A stretch of 64,000 bases of DNA from Breznakibacter sp047600785 (GCA_047600785.1 JASGKH010000002.1:3038001-3102000), one strand, 5' to 3'. Numbered from the stretch's first letter, positions 34,371 through 44,184 are shown. Notes: a model not told the origin generated them from the letters alone. Translations and numbers: made by a program.

Positions 34371-35203
34371 ATGCTTAACGTTGGACGATACAACACCCTT
34401 AACGTTGTTAAAAGAGTCGATTTCGGACTTTACCTTGATGGGGGCGATAAAGGAGAAATCCTTCTACCCTCACGTTATGTCCCCGACAATATTGAAGTGG
34501 GCAACGACATAGAGGTGTTCATTTATCTTGACTCTGAAGACCGTATCATTGCCACAACCGAAAACCGCTGACCCAAGTTGGTGAATTCGCCTATTTAAGG
34601 GTAAAATCCATCGAACGGGTTGGAGCATTTCTCAATTGGGGATTGATGAAAGACCTTTTGGTCCCTTTCCGCGAACAAAAGATTAAGATGGTTTCCGGGC
34701 GGCAATACCTGGTCTATATATACGTGGATGAAGAAACGGGCCGCATTGTGGCTTCGGCAAAAATCGACAAGTTTTTGGACAATACGCCGCCCCAATATGC
34801 CGAAGGGGAAGAGGTTGACCTGATCATTGACCTGCAAACCGACCTTGGCTACACGGCCATCGTCAACCAACTCCATAAGGGCATGCTGTACCACAACGAA
34901 ATCTTCGAGTATCTTGAACAAGGACAACGTTTAAAAGGCTATGTGAAAAAAGTGAGGGAAGATGACAAGATCGACCTTATGCTTTATCCGTCGGGATACA
35001 AAAAAGTGAAAAGCATGGCCAACACCATCCTTGACATTTTAAGCGAAACCGGAGGTTACATGGCCGTAAATGACAGAACCGAAGCTGAAGTGATTTACGA
35101 TACCTTTGGCATGAGCAAAAAAAACTTCAAGAAAGCCATCGGCGGGCTTTACAAAGAAAGAAAGATAAATATCGAACCTAACGGGATCCGGTTGGTTCTG
35201 TAA
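34371..35203 (+). pseudogene. CvfB-like S1 RNA-binding protein, frameshifted
   Basis: CvfB-type proteins carry several S1-like RNA-binding domains. The first 66 codons encode MLNVGRYNTLNVVKRVDFGLY, the family N-terminus, and end in a TGA right after ATTENR. The same product continues in the -1 frame as TQVGEFAYLRV, GAFLNWGLMKDLLVPFREQ and on to the stop at 35203. Adding one A to the A4 run at 34561-34564 would give TTEKPLTQVGEF and a 277-residue protein, the usual length. Such a one-base loss at an A run could be a sequencing error. No recognised slippery heptamer is in frame there. Confidence 0.85.
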
Positions 35204-35206
35204 TGA

Positions 35207-35923
35207 TCAGTTAGCCGACACCACACTCCCGTTACCGACAATGGTTTTATCAACCTGAACGGGAGCGCCTTTGTAAAGCACTCTCCCATTGCCGTCAATG
35301 CGCACATTGAGCAATCCGTCGACCCATACATAACAAGTGCCCGAACCGGTAATTCTTACCGATGCCTGATCGGCCGTGAGCGAATATGCAGAAACAGTGC
35401 CCGATCCTTCGACGGACAAGTGGGCATTGGCAACTCTCCCCCCAAATTCCAGTGTTCCCACTCCTCTTAGACTTGCCATCAGTTTATCGCCTTTGGCATA
35501 ACGCACGGCAACCCTACCCGAGCCATTGAGCGATACATCCATTAAGTTACCCGTCAACGTGTCGGCGGACAAAAGCCCGGATCCCAGCAGCGACAAATCG
35601 GATACCGATGGCGATGAAACCGTGACATTGATTTTGTATGAGCTTTGTAACAAATATCCATTTCTGCTTTTTATCGTCAGCGTCCCTCCATCGGCAATGG
35701 TTTCGATGAACGGAAGGAGGTTCTCATCTGCCTTGACCACAATGGATGGGATGGAACTTTTTTTGTAAACCACCATAAACCCACCTTCCGCCTCAATTTT
35801 ATTGAACACGTCCACGGTACGGTTTTCCGACATTACATTGCCGTTACCTGTTACTTTTTGCTGATCGGCCGAGCAACTGTTCAGCCCACATATGCCCAGG
35901 GCCGTTAACCATAACCACCTCAT
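35207..35923 (-). CDS. Head-GIN-domain lipoprotein (DUF2807)
   Basis: This is a 238-residue protein with a lipobox (LGICGLNSC, Cys about 17), then a head-GIN / DUF2807 domain of parallel beta-helix type. Repeats such as LSLLGSGLLSADTL, VSLNGSGRVAV, SVEGSGTVSA and ITGSGTCYVWV show its Gly-Ser-Gly turns. The function is not established. It is convergent with the cvfB-like gene, whose stop is only 4 bp away. Confidence 0.88.
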   Translation of the reverse strand: MRWLWLTALGICGLNSCSADQQKVTGNGNVMSENRTVDVFNKIEAEGGFMVVYKKSSIPSIVVKADENLLPFIETIADGGTLTIKSRNGYLLQSSYKINVTVSSPSVSDLSLLGSGLLSADTLTGNLMDVSLNGSGRVAVRYAKGDKLMASLRGVGTLEFGGRVANAHLSVEGSGTVSAYSLTADQASVRITGSGTCYVWVDGLLNVRIDGNGRVLYKGAPVQVDKTIVGNGSVVSAN

Positions 35924-36045
35924 CGAAAATCCTCCTTTTGGGGCGCAAAAATATATCTATCAAACAAAATTCCAAAACAGGTTCTCACCCGATTATCATA
36001 ACGAATTAAAATAGGGCAACACTTCCGCTTTTCGGGCCAAAAACG

Positions 36046-36053
36046 TAATTTTG
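36046..36053 (+). promoter_or_regulatory. -7 box for rpoN
   Basis: TAATTTTG, a perfect TAnnTTTG, 54 bp before the ATG at 36108. It overlaps the start of the longest frame at 36051. Confidence 0.5.
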
Positions 36054-36107
36054 TGCAAACATAACGCCATTATCGGCTGTTTTGAAGAAACAAAGAAACT
36101 GACCAGG

Positions 36108-37556
36108 ATGTTAAAACAGAGTTTACAGCAAAAACTGCTTCAAAAGCTATCGCCCCTGCAAATCCAAGTCATTAAATTGCTTGAGATTCCCGTGATGCAA
36201 TTGGAACAGCGAATAAAACAGGAACTGGAGGAAAACCCGGTTCTGGAACTCGAGCGTCCGGTCGATGACCCTGACCGAGAAGAGCCAAGCACTCCAGAAA
36301 ACGACAACGACAAAGATGAACTGAATTTTGACGAGTATCTGCAAAACGACGACATCCCGGCATACAAACTTCAGGAACGGAACTATTCAAAGGACGACAA
36401 ACACGAAGACATCCCATTTTCAGTAGGGGCCACTTTTCACGAAAATCTGATCTCGCAGTTAGGTTTGCGTATTTTTAACGATCGGCAGCGTCTGATCGCA
36501 GAGTACATTATCGGCAACATTGACGAGGACGGGTACCTGCGCCGCGAAGTGGACGAGATTATCGACGATCTTGCCTTTGCCCAAAACCTGGAGGTGGACG
36601 AACGAGAGGCACTTGACATATTGGAAATCGTCCAGGACTTTGATCCGCCCGGAGTGGGCGCCCGGGATTTACAAGAATGTTTGCTGTTACAAATCAAGCG
36701 CAAGGACATGAGCGACCCGGTCATCGAAACCGCTTATAAAATCCTTAAGCACCACTTTGATGAGTTTACCCGTAAGCACTTCGACAAAATTGCCAAACGC
36801 CTTCATATCGAAGAAGAGGATTTGAAAGAAGCAATGGACGAAATCCTCCACCTCAATCCCAAACCGGGCAGTTCGTACAGCAACCCGTTGAGCAAAACGG
36901 TGCAGCATATCATTCCCGATTTCATATTGGAGATAGAAAACGACCAGTTCAACCTAATGCTCAACTCGCGCAACATACCCGAGTTGCGTATTAGCCAAAC
37001 CTACTCCGAGATGCTTGAAGAGTACCAGTCGAACAAAAAGAACCAAACGCGCCAGCAAAAAGAAGCGGTGATGTTCGTCAAGCAAAAGCTCGACTCGGCC
37101 AAATGGTTCATCGACGCCATCAAGCAACGCCACAACACGTTGATCTTGGTGATGAATGCCATTTTAGAGTATCAGACCGAATATTTCAAAGAAGGCGACG
37201 AGACAAAGCTAAAACCTATGATATTGAAGGATATTGCCGAAAGCACGGGGTTGGACATTTCTACTATTTCACGCGTGTCGAACAGTAAGTACATCCAGAC
37301 CCACTTTGGCATTTTCCCGCTCAAGTATTTCTTCTCCGAAGGGCTGCAAACCGAATCGGGCGAAGAGGTAAGTACCCGCGAGATCAAAAAGATCCTGGAG
37401 GAATGCATCTCCAACGAGTCAAAACGCAAACCGTTGACCGACGATGAACTGGCCGATGTACTTAAAGACAAAGGGTACAACATTGCCCGCCGTACCGTGG
37501 CCAAGTACCGTGAACAGTTGAACATTCCGGTGGCCAGGTTGCGTAAAGAGCTGTAA
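36108..37556 (+). CDS. rpoN: RNA polymerase sigma-54 factor
   Basis: Sigma-54 recruits RNA polymerase to -24/-12 promoters and needs NtrC-type activators. The 482-residue product starts MLKQSLQQKLLQKLSPLQIQ (Gln-rich region I), has the acidic region II (about residues 50-100), core-binding helices and the helix-turn-helix near STGLDISTISRVSN. The RpoN box ARRTVAKYRE lies near the end. The ATG at 36108 fits the family; the frame opens earlier but the -7 box overlaps it. The NtrC-type regulator at 23 kb is a plausible activator partner. Confidence 0.97.
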   Translation: MLKQSLQQKLLQKLSPLQIQVIKLLEIPVMQLEQRIKQELEENPVLELERPVDDPDREEPSTPENDNDKDELNFDEYLQNDDIPAYKLQERNYSKDDKHEDIPFSVGATFHENLISQLGLRIFNDRQRLIAEYIIGNIDEDGYLRREVDEIIDDLAFAQNLEVDEREALDILEIVQDFDPPGVGARDLQECLLLQIKRKDMSDPVIETAYKILKHHFDEFTRKHFDKIAKRLHIEEEDLKEAMDEILHLNPKPGSSYSNPLSKTVQHIIPDFILEIENDQFNLMLNSRNIPELRISQTYSEMLEEYQSNKKNQTRQQKEAVMFVKQKLDSAKWFIDAIKQRHNTLILVMNAILEYQTEYFKEGDETKLKPMILKDIAESTGLDISTISRVSNSKYIQTHFGIFPLKYFFSEGLQTESGEEVSTREIKKILEECISNESKRKPLTDDELADVLKDKGYNIARRTVAKYREQLNIPVARLRKEL

Positions 37557-37700
37557 ATTTCCCGGGCCTGTCTCCCTTGGAAATCATAGTCGGTCATTCA
37601 TACCCCGGTAACCACGCAGACAGTTATCTTGCAACCGGCAAACGTATAGACCCCGCGTTTCCTGCGAAGGATTAAAGAGGGTTTTTAATTACTGAAACAG

Positions 37701-38315
37701 ATGAAAAAACACATTGCAATTGCCATATCGGTCATATTCCATCCCATGTTGATGCCCCTGCTGGGCTTCTTTTTGATATTCAATGCGGGCACACACATTT
37801 CGTTCGTACCGCCCGATTTTCGTCGGGTAGTGTACGTGATTGCGTTTGCATCGGCATGTGTGCTACCATTGAGTATATTGCCTGTATTACTGCAATTCAA
37901 GCTTATCAATAGCTTTAAAATGGAATCGCACCGTGAACGGATTTTTCCAGTGCTCATCACCGGTGTATTTTATTTTTTGGGGTACATATTGTTGCGACGT
38001 TTTAATTTGCCTCTTTTTCTTTACCAGTTTATGCTAGGGTCGCTCGTCGCCCTTTATGCGGCATTGGTGATTACTTTTTGGTGGAAAATAAGCCTCCATC
38101 TGGTGGGTATTGGCGGTGTAACAGGAGCCATCATTGCTTTGTCGCTCAAAATGGGGCTTGGTGTAACACCTGCATTGGCGGCATTGTTTTGCGTGGCAGG
38201 GCTAATCGCTTCCGCAAGACTTTATTTGGATGCGCACACACCGAAGCAAACTTTGGCAGGTTATCTGTTAGGACTGTTTGTGGTAATGGCCATCCCGTTC
38301 TTCCAAATCATTTAG
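37701..38315 (+). CDS. PAP2-superfamily-like membrane protein
   Basis: This is a 204-residue protein with about six hydrophobic segments. SLHLVGIGGVTGAI followed by ASARLYLDAHTPKQTLAGYLLG resembles PAP2 acid-phosphatase motifs 2 and 3 (SxHxxG, and R-x5-H-x3 with Gln in the usual Asp place). The phosphatase activity is uncertain because the first motif is not evident. Bacteroidota encode many such relatives of unknown substrate. It follows rpoN by 144 bp. Confidence 0.65.
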   Translation: MKKHIAIAISVIFHPMLMPLLGFFLIFNAGTHISFVPPDFRRVVYVIAFASACVLPLSILPVLLQFKLINSFKMESHRERIFPVLITGVFYFLGYILLRRFNLPLFLYQFMLGSLVALYAALVITFWWKISLHLVGIGGVTGAIIALSLKMGLGVTPALAALFCVAGLIASARLYLDAHTPKQTLAGYLLGLFVVMAIPFFQII

Positions 38316-38472
38316 GTAGCGTAAAAAACATGTTTGCATATTACTGAGTACCATAGACAAACGTTTCAAAAAAACTGTCCTGTATCCAAATCTGACGGTT
38401 GGGCCGGAGTTTCGGCAAAGCTTTTGACGGGTTTTCCCGGAAAGGAGAACAAATCTTTCCCCTTTATCACTT

Positions 38473-39705
38473 TCACGCAAAAAACAGATACCCTAAAAAT
38501 ATAGCGGCCACCACTCCTGCCAAATCGGCCAGCAGCCCGCATGAAAGGGCGTAACGAGTACGCTTGATACCCACGGAACCGAAGTAAACGGCCAATATAT
38601 AAAATGTTGTATCCGAAGCGCCCTGAAACATGCATGAAAGGCGCCCCACAAATGAATCGGCTCCATGGGCCTTCATCGAATCGACCATCAGCGTTCGGGC
38701 GCCACTACCGCTAAGGGGCTTCATCAGTGCGGTGGGAAGCGCTTCCACAAAATCGGTATTAAACCCCAGGCCGGCTACAATAACACGAATGCCATCTTCC
38801 AAAAAATCCATGGCCCCCGATGCACGGAACACAGCAATGGCCACCAGCATGGCTATCAGAAAGGGAATGATTTTCACTGCGATGGTAAATCCTTCTTTCG
38901 CACCTTCCACAAAAGCATCGTACACATTAATGCGCTTTCGAACGCCCATAAGTATAAAACCAATGATAATCGAGAACAACAGCACATTGGAAACCAACAA
39001 TGAAACTGCGTTCATTTCATCCTGCGGGAGTGATTGCAGCCAATAAATCAATCCGCACACACCCAACATCATTCCCCCCAACCACGCCAATATGGTTTTG
39101 TCGAACAGGTTGATACGCTGCATCACCGCCACCGCTATCAGCCCGACCATTGTACTGAAAAACGTCGCCAGCAGAATAGGCAGGAACACGTCCGACGGAT
39201 TAGCTGCCCCTAATTGTGCACGGTATACCATGATGCTTACGGGCACAATGGTTAGCCCCGAAGTATTGAGGACCAAAAACATGATCATCGGATTGCTGGC
39301 CATATCCTTTTGGGGATTGGTATGTTGCATCTCGGTCATGGCCTTGAGCCCCATGGGCGTGGCTGCATTATCGAGGCCCAGCATGTTGGCGGCAAGGTTC
39401 ATCATAATGCTGCCATAAGCCGGATGGTTTTTCGGAAGGTCGGGGAAAAGCTTACTGAACAATGGCCCCATGATCCGTGAGAGCACGTTGACCATGCCCC
39501 CTTGTTCGCCGATTTTCATAATGCCCATCCACAACGATAACACACCGGTAAGTCCCAACGAGATCTCAAAACCTGTTTTGGCCGAATCGAACGTGGCGCC
39601 CATAATCTGGCTGAATACATCCACATTGCCAAAAAAGATCAGTTTAACCAGAGCTACCACAAAGGCAATAAAGAAAAATGCGATCCAAACGTAATTGAGG
39701 GCCAT
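38473..39705 (-). CDS. SpmA-SpmB fusion, nucleoside-recognition domain protein
   Basis: This is a 410-residue membrane protein. Residues about 1-200 match spore maturation protein A (GLDNAATPMGLKAM, NTSGLTIVPVSIM) and about 215-410 match spore maturation protein B (ALPTALMKPLSGSGARTLMV, MFQGASDTTFYILAVYFGSVGI). Both halves are nucleoside-recognition (Gate) domains, thought to be membrane transport or gating modules. In Bacilli the two are separate genes of the spore core. The single-chain form is common in Bacteroidota, where sporulation is absent, so its role is not the sporulation one. Confidence 0.9.
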   Translation of the reverse strand: MALNYVWIAFFFIAFVVALVKLIFFGNVDVFSQIMGATFDSAKTGFEISLGLTGVLSLWMGIMKIGEQGGMVNVLSRIMGPLFSKLFPDLPKNHPAYGSIMMNLAANMLGLDNAATPMGLKAMTEMQHTNPQKDMASNPMIMFLVLNTSGLTIVPVSIMVYRAQLGAANPSDVFLPILLATFFSTMVGLIAVAVMQRINLFDKTILAWLGGMMLGVCGLIYWLQSLPQDEMNAVSLLVSNVLLFSIIIGFILMGVRKRINVYDAFVEGAKEGFTIAVKIIPFLIAMLVAIAVFRASGAMDFLEDGIRVIVAGLGFNTDFVEALPTALMKPLSGSGARTLMVDSMKAHGADSFVGRLSCMFQGASDTTFYILAVYFGSVGIKRTRYALSCGLLADLAGVVAAIFLGYLFFA

Positions 39706-39729
39706 ATGGATAGGAATGGTTGGTTTAAA

Positions 39730-40401
39730 TTATTTGTTATCCGGAGCCCAGACTTTTAAGTTGTCTACTTTAAACTCCGAACCAAACGTTCCAATTCCGA
39801 TAAGCCCGGACCTGCCTTCATCGGCTGCAGTCTCGACCACCAGTTGGCCATCTACATAAAGCTGAACGGAACGGGTCGCGGTTTGACGAACCAGCACAAC
39901 GGACTGCCATTTTTCATAATCCCAAAGCACGCCTTGGTTTCTGGACGTCCCTATTTTCCGCGGCTTGCCATTTTCAACGCTAAACGTATTATGTGTGTAT
40001 TTGGTCTCTTCTGATGCAGCCTGGGCAAAATAAAAGGTATTGGCGTCTGCATAACCATATATCACACACACATCGCGAAGATTGAAATCTTTGCCGCGTT
40101 GTACAAAATCGAACTCCATGACAAAGTCCCCGACCTCGAGTCCTTTTATCAATGCCATTTCAGAGGGAATAAAGGTTTTTGATAAATCGGCGCCGCCACC
40201 CATACATTTCATGTCTTTGCCCGATTTGCCATTTTTTGTCACTACCCATTGCGACGAATCGGAAAATTGGTATAAACCAAGGCTCTTTTCTGAAAAACTA
40301 TCGGAAAAAATGATCTTCATCCCTTCAACGGATGATTTTGGCACTTGGGCCGACAATATGGAAGCAAATATGACAAATGGCAAAAGTGCAATGGCACGCA
40401 T
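39730..40401 (-). CDS. Secreted LamG/concanavalin-like protein
   Basis: This is a 223-residue protein with a signal peptide (MRAIALLPFVIFASILSAQ). The mature part has GDFVMEFDFVQRG, the LamG-like core SVQLYVDGQLVVE and GRSGLIGIGTFGSEFKVDNLKVW, typical of concanavalin-like lectin or DUF1080-type carbohydrate-binding folds. The start at 40401 is chosen for the signal peptide; the frame is open to 40440. I do not know a substrate. It lies 52 bp after ribF on the same strand. Confidence 0.7.
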   Translation of the reverse strand: MRAIALLPFVIFASILSAQVPKSSVEGMKIIFSDSFSEKSLGLYQFSDSSQWVVTKNGKSGKDMKCMGGGADLSKTFIPSEMALIKGLEVGDFVMEFDFVQRGKDFNLRDVCVIYGYADANTFYFAQAASEETKYTHNTFSVENGKPRKIGTSRNQGVLWDYEKWQSVVLVRQTATRSVQLYVDGQLVVETAADEGRSGLIGIGTFGSEFKVDNLKVWAPDNK

Positions 40402-40453
40402 AAGGCCTAATGTTTTTGTTCGTTTGGTAAAGATATCCAAATATTTTCATGAA

Positions 40454-41386
40454 TTATTGTGAAAGCAAATCCCGGATGGTTTTCTCGTCCCGCATTAGCT
40501 GTGCCTTTAATGCCTCGACACCCTGAAACTGCATTTCGTTGCGTACCCGGGCCACAAACTCCACCGATACTTCTTCTGAGTAAATGTCGTCGGTAAAATC
40601 AAGCAAATGGACCTCGATAGTCCTGAAATCAAGCTGTTTGCTCACGGTTGGCCGGTAACCGATGTTCAACATTCCATTGAATTTACGGCCCAGCACACGC
40701 ACGCGGCATGCGTACACTCCGTCGAGCGGGATCAGCTTGGCCGTTTCCCCCACTTCGATATTGGCCGTGGGATAGCCAATGGTGCGGCCCAAACGCTGCC
40801 CCCCAACCACGCGCCCGGTAACGGTATACGGATATCCCAACAAGACATTGGCGGCCTCAATGCGGCCTTGTCCAAGCAGTTGCCTGATGGTCGACGAACT
40901 GGCTTTGACGCCGTTGGCCATTACAGCATCCACGCGTGTGACGCCAAATCCATACTCGTGACTATAATTCTCGTAATTAGGGGATTGTAAGTGCCCATCG
41001 CTGCCAAAACGGTGATCAAAGCCAACGACTAAATGAACCATCCCAATTTGGCTGATCAATATTTGTTGAATAAACTGACGGGCCGTGAGTGCCGCCAATT
41101 CTTTGGTAAATGGAAGGATCACCAAATGGTCGATCCCTTGGCGACTGAACATAAGGGTACGCTCTTCCAATGAAGTTAAAAAGCGCATGCTCCCGTTATC
41201 CTTTCCCAAAACCAAACGAGGATGGGGCCAAAACGTGATAACAACCGATTCCCCGCCAATTCGCCCGGCATTATCAACAGTTTGTTGCAACAGCAGCCGA
41301 TGGCCCTTATGCAGCCCATCGAACATGCCAATGGTTACCACGGCTTTGGTTGGTGTAAATCCTTCTGTACCTGAGTGTACTTTCAC
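40454..41386 (-). CDS. ribF: Bifunctional riboflavin kinase / FAD synthetase
   Basis: RibF phosphorylates riboflavin to FMN and adenylates it to FAD. The N-terminal nucleotidyltransferase half has VTIGMFDGLHKGHRLLL (HxGH-like motif) and VVGFDHRFGSDG. The C-terminal kinase half has GRTIGYPTANIE and GVYACRVRV, with MLNIGYRPTV. The GTG at 41386 gives a 310-residue protein starting MKVHSGTEGF, which fits relatives; the frame extends to 41440. Confidence 0.93.
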   Translation of the reverse strand: MKVHSGTEGFTPTKAVVTIGMFDGLHKGHRLLLQQTVDNAGRIGGESVVITFWPHPRLVLGKDNGSMRFLTSLEERTLMFSRQGIDHLVILPFTKELAALTARQFIQQILISQIGMVHLVVGFDHRFGSDGHLQSPNYENYSHEYGFGVTRVDAVMANGVKASSSTIRQLLGQGRIEAANVLLGYPYTVTGRVVGGQRLGRTIGYPTANIEVGETAKLIPLDGVYACRVRVLGRKFNGMLNIGYRPTVSKQLDFRTIEVHLLDFTDDIYSEEVSVEFVARVRNEMQFQGVEALKAQLMRDEKTIRDLLSQ

Positions 41387-41657
41387 TTTTATGCAATAAG
41401 ATGACAGCAATGCAAACAGTTTTCCCAACGATCTCTTCACCGAGGAAAAACATTTGGCTGTTACAAATATACCAAATTGCAGGTGAACAGGGGCGCAGAA
41501 CGGGTGTTTTGTCGGTACAACCCGGGAACCGTTTAATTTTGATCAACATGTTCCGCCAAAGATGTCCTGCGTGTGATAATCGGTGGAAATATTCCATTGA
41601 CGTTTGCTAAAACTGGTGACAAATAAACGTCGTGAAACCCAAAATTTAAGTGGTTAT

Positions 41658-42410
41658 TTAAAATTTCAACGTTTCTTTCAGCTTTTTATACCCCGTGCGG
41701 CTGACTTTAAGTTTGTGGTTGGACGCCACAACGGCCAAGTAAGTTTCTTTATCGTATGCCTCGAGGCGTTCAATCCGGTCAATATGGACAATATACGAAC
41801 GATGGATACGTACAAATTTAGCGGCGGGCAAATGGGTTTCGTAATGCCCCATGGTTTGCGATTTCATGTAATGCCCTTTGTCGGTATGCACCATCACATA
41901 ATCTTCCTGTGCTTCAATAAAAAGAATGTCGTCAACGGGAATGACCCTGATATTGGCACCGCTTTTTACCACGATGCGGGTCAGCTCAGTCTCTCCACTT
42001 TCGTTGGATAATGCCCCAAAAGGTTGCCACACCGGCTGGTTTTGCGCCAAACGATCCAATACTTTGTCAACAGCTTTACGGAACCTTTCGGCTGCAAAGG
42101 GCTTCATCAGGTAATCCACCGCGTTCATTTCAAAGGCTTTAATGGCAAACTCGTCGTAGGCGGTAGTAAACACCACGGCCGGAGGATTGTCCATTACTTC
42201 AAGCAGCTCGATGCCGGTAATTTTTGGCATTTGCACGTCAAGAAACATTATGTCGGGCCTCTGCTCCTGAACGGCTTTTAGTGCTTCAAATCCATTGGCG
42301 CACCGGGCCACAATTTCTATTTGCGGATAGGCACCAAGGTACGATTCCACGATTTGCCTGGCCAAAAGTTCGTCGTCCACAATTATCGCTTTGTATGCTT
42401 TACTGTTCAT
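41658..42410 (-). CDS. LytTR-family response regulator
   Basis: This is a 250-residue response regulator. The receiver domain has IIVDDELLAR, phospho-Asp in IMFLDVQMPKITG and the Lys in YLMKPF. The LytTR DNA-binding domain spans about residues 145-248, with DDILFIEAQEDYVMVHT and KFVRIHRSYIVHIDRI. Its start overlaps the kinase gene by 11 bp, so the two are translationally coupled. It is the last gene of a three-gene operon with a LiaF-like gene and the kinase. Confidence 0.94.
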   Translation of the reverse strand: MNSKAYKAIIVDDELLARQIVESYLGAYPQIEIVARCANGFEALKAVQEQRPDIMFLDVQMPKITGIELLEVMDNPPAVVFTTAYDEFAIKAFEMNAVDYLMKPFAAERFRKAVDKVLDRLAQNQPVWQPFGALSNESGETELTRIVVKSGANIRVIPVDDILFIEAQEDYVMVHTDKGHYMKSQTMGHYETHLPAAKFVRIHRSYIVHIDRIERLEAYDKETYLAVVASNHKLKVSRTGYKKLKETLKF

Positions 42411-43461
42411 GGTGAACGGTTTGGGGAATGGTCAACATCACTTCAAAATGGTGGTTTTCACGTATTACCTGTATCAACCCATCCGTATGGTAAAGCATTC
42501 GCAAACGGTTGCGTACATTCTCCAACCCTACGCTTTCGCCTTTACGGGCAATGGCTTCGGGATCGTAATTGTTGATAATGGATATTTCCAGGCAATCGTT
42601 GTTCATCTGGCAGAAGGTACGTATGCTTACTGGCTCAATACTTTCATACACACCATGTTTTACGGCATTCTCGTATAACGGTTGAAGCAACATGGCGGGC
42701 AAGGTCGTATGTTCACAACGGTCATCTATCTCAAACTCGCTCCATAACCGGTCTCCGAACCTAATCCGTTCAATCTCGAGATAACGTTCCATATTGGCCA
42801 ACTCATCTCGCAAAGGATGTAGCGTATCGTTGTGAGACCGTAGCGATTGCCTTAAAAAATCACTCAGCTTATTGACCATTTCACGTGCTTTATCGGGATC
42901 GGTAATGGTAAGCGAGCTGATGGAGTTGAGGCTATTGAACAGGAAATGCGGGTTAAGTTGTGCCTTTAACGCTTTGAGTTCAGCTTCTTTCAACAACTTT
43001 TTGGTGTGTATCTCCTGCTGCTTTTTCTCTTCCAGATCCTTATAAATGTCCAATGCATGGTAAAGAACCGCAAGAAAAAGCCACATCATCGTTCCCCAAA
43101 TAATCCGAAATACCAAGGCTTTGTTGGCAAATTCTGCATAATGGGCTTCGCCGCGAAGCATCCATACCGATAATCCCCATGATGTAGCGACCCAAATCCC
43201 CAGATATGTGACAAATACAATGAAATGATTACTCAACTGCATCCACCGGTTGTCAGCCTTATCCGCATAAGTCAATGGAAACCACAAACTAAGACTTAAG
43301 GCCAGAAATATACCATTGTACACCAATGAATCGGCCAACGCAACCCATAGGCCGAATTGCTCAACAGTGTACAACACCATCCAATGTCCTAGTACCAAAA
43401 CCCCCCATCCGGCAAGATAACAGTAGATGGTCCTTGATTGGTTGAAAAACGGATGCAACAT
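42400..43461 (-). CDS. LytS/YehU-type histidine kinase
   Basis: This is a 353-residue membrane kinase with about four N-terminal helices, then a coiled coil (about residues 145-165). The His_kinase domain (PF06580 type) has the phospho-His in LKAQLNPHFLFNSLNSI and the ATP lid GLENVRNRLRMLYH. It is the usual partner of LytTR regulators, and its gene overlaps that of the regulator by 11 bp. The stimulus is not known; the short LiaF-like gene upstream hints at envelope stress. Confidence 0.94.
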   Translation of the reverse strand: MLHPFFNQSRTIYCYLAGWGVLVLGHWMVLYTVEQFGLWVALADSLVYNGIFLALSLSLWFPLTYADKADNRWMQLSNHFIVFVTYLGIWVATSWGLSVWMLRGEAHYAEFANKALVFRIIWGTMMWLFLAVLYHALDIYKDLEEKKQQEIHTKKLLKEAELKALKAQLNPHFLFNSLNSISSLTITDPDKAREMVNKLSDFLRQSLRSHNDTLHPLRDELANMERYLEIERIRFGDRLWSEFEIDDRCEHTTLPAMLLQPLYENAVKHGVYESIEPVSIRTFCQMNNDCLEISIINNYDPEAIARKGESVGLENVRNRLRMLYHTDGLIQVIRENHHFEVMLTIPQTVHHEQ

Positions 43462-43494
43462 GATTGTTCAGGGTTAATGTGTTCTTAATGTGTC

Positions 43495-44184
43495 TCAGGC
43501 GTTGGTCAATTCTCCTCCACCAAAGACGGCCGCACCTTTTATCCACAACGTTTTTGCACTGGGCGCAGCATCGTTTATATACAAGCGTTTGTCGGTAAAT
43601 CCGCCAAAAATGCTAGTCACTTCCAGCTTTACGTTCCAATCGCGCGGAACCACAAGTTTTACGCCGCCAAAAATGGCCGCCACATCGAGCACAGCACCGT
43701 CTTCGCTCATTTTCGCACGGGCAAAGTGCATCTCGCTCCCGCCAAATATGGCAGTGATTTTACCGCCTTTAAAATTCTGCGATTCCACTTGCGAGACCGA
43801 TCCTCCAAAAAGTGCCACGTCATCGATGACATCTTGTGAGTTTTGGTTCATGACGGGTTCGCAATGCAAAGTGTTGCTTCGCCGGTTAAATATCAATACC
43901 AATCCAATAAATACCAAAAGAATAGGCCAATAGCGCCATATGTCCACATCGGTAAACTTTTGAAGGAGAAAAAACGACGCTACACCAAAAAGGATAAAGG
44001 CCGGGGTATATTGCCTCTTCGCAAAGTTAAGCAACCCGATGGCCACCAATATCATTGGCCAGCTGGTAAGTACATCGAACAATGGTTCCGAGATCATGCC
44101 GAAATTACCGGCCAAATACACAAATCCGATGGCAATGAGTACGACGCCAAGTGCAAAACGACTTCTGTGCTTATGTGTTTTCAT
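43495..44184 (-). CDS. LiaF-like / DUF5668 membrane protein
   Basis: This is a 229-residue protein with paired membrane helices at the N-terminus (GVVLIAIGFVYLAGNFGM, then WPMILVAIGLLNFA and a third near residue 85), typical of LiaI/DUF5668 modules. The C-terminal half has repeats with IFGGSEMHF, IFGGVKLVVP and IFGGFTDKRLY, the LiaF signature. LiaF-like proteins act as regulators of envelope-stress kinases in Firmicutes. Here it is 33 bp upstream of the kinase, so an accessory role in signalling is plausible. Confidence 0.88.
   Translation of the reverse strand: MKTHKHRSRFALGVVLIAIGFVYLAGNFGMISEPLFDVLTSWPMILVAIGLLNFAKRQYTPAFILFGVASFFLLQKFTDVDIWRYWPILLVFIGLVLIFNRRSNTLHCEPVMNQNSQDVIDDVALFGGSVSQVESQNFKGGKITAIFGGSEMHFARAKMSEDGAVLDVAAIFGGVKLVVPRDWNVKLEVTSIFGGFTDKRLYINDAAPSAKTLWIKGAAVFGGGELTNA

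Noticed and set aside
34555..34575. Programmed -1 frameshift in the cvfB-like gene
   Set aside because: No X-XXY-YYZ heptamer in frame and no downstream structure I can see; a one-base loss is simpler.
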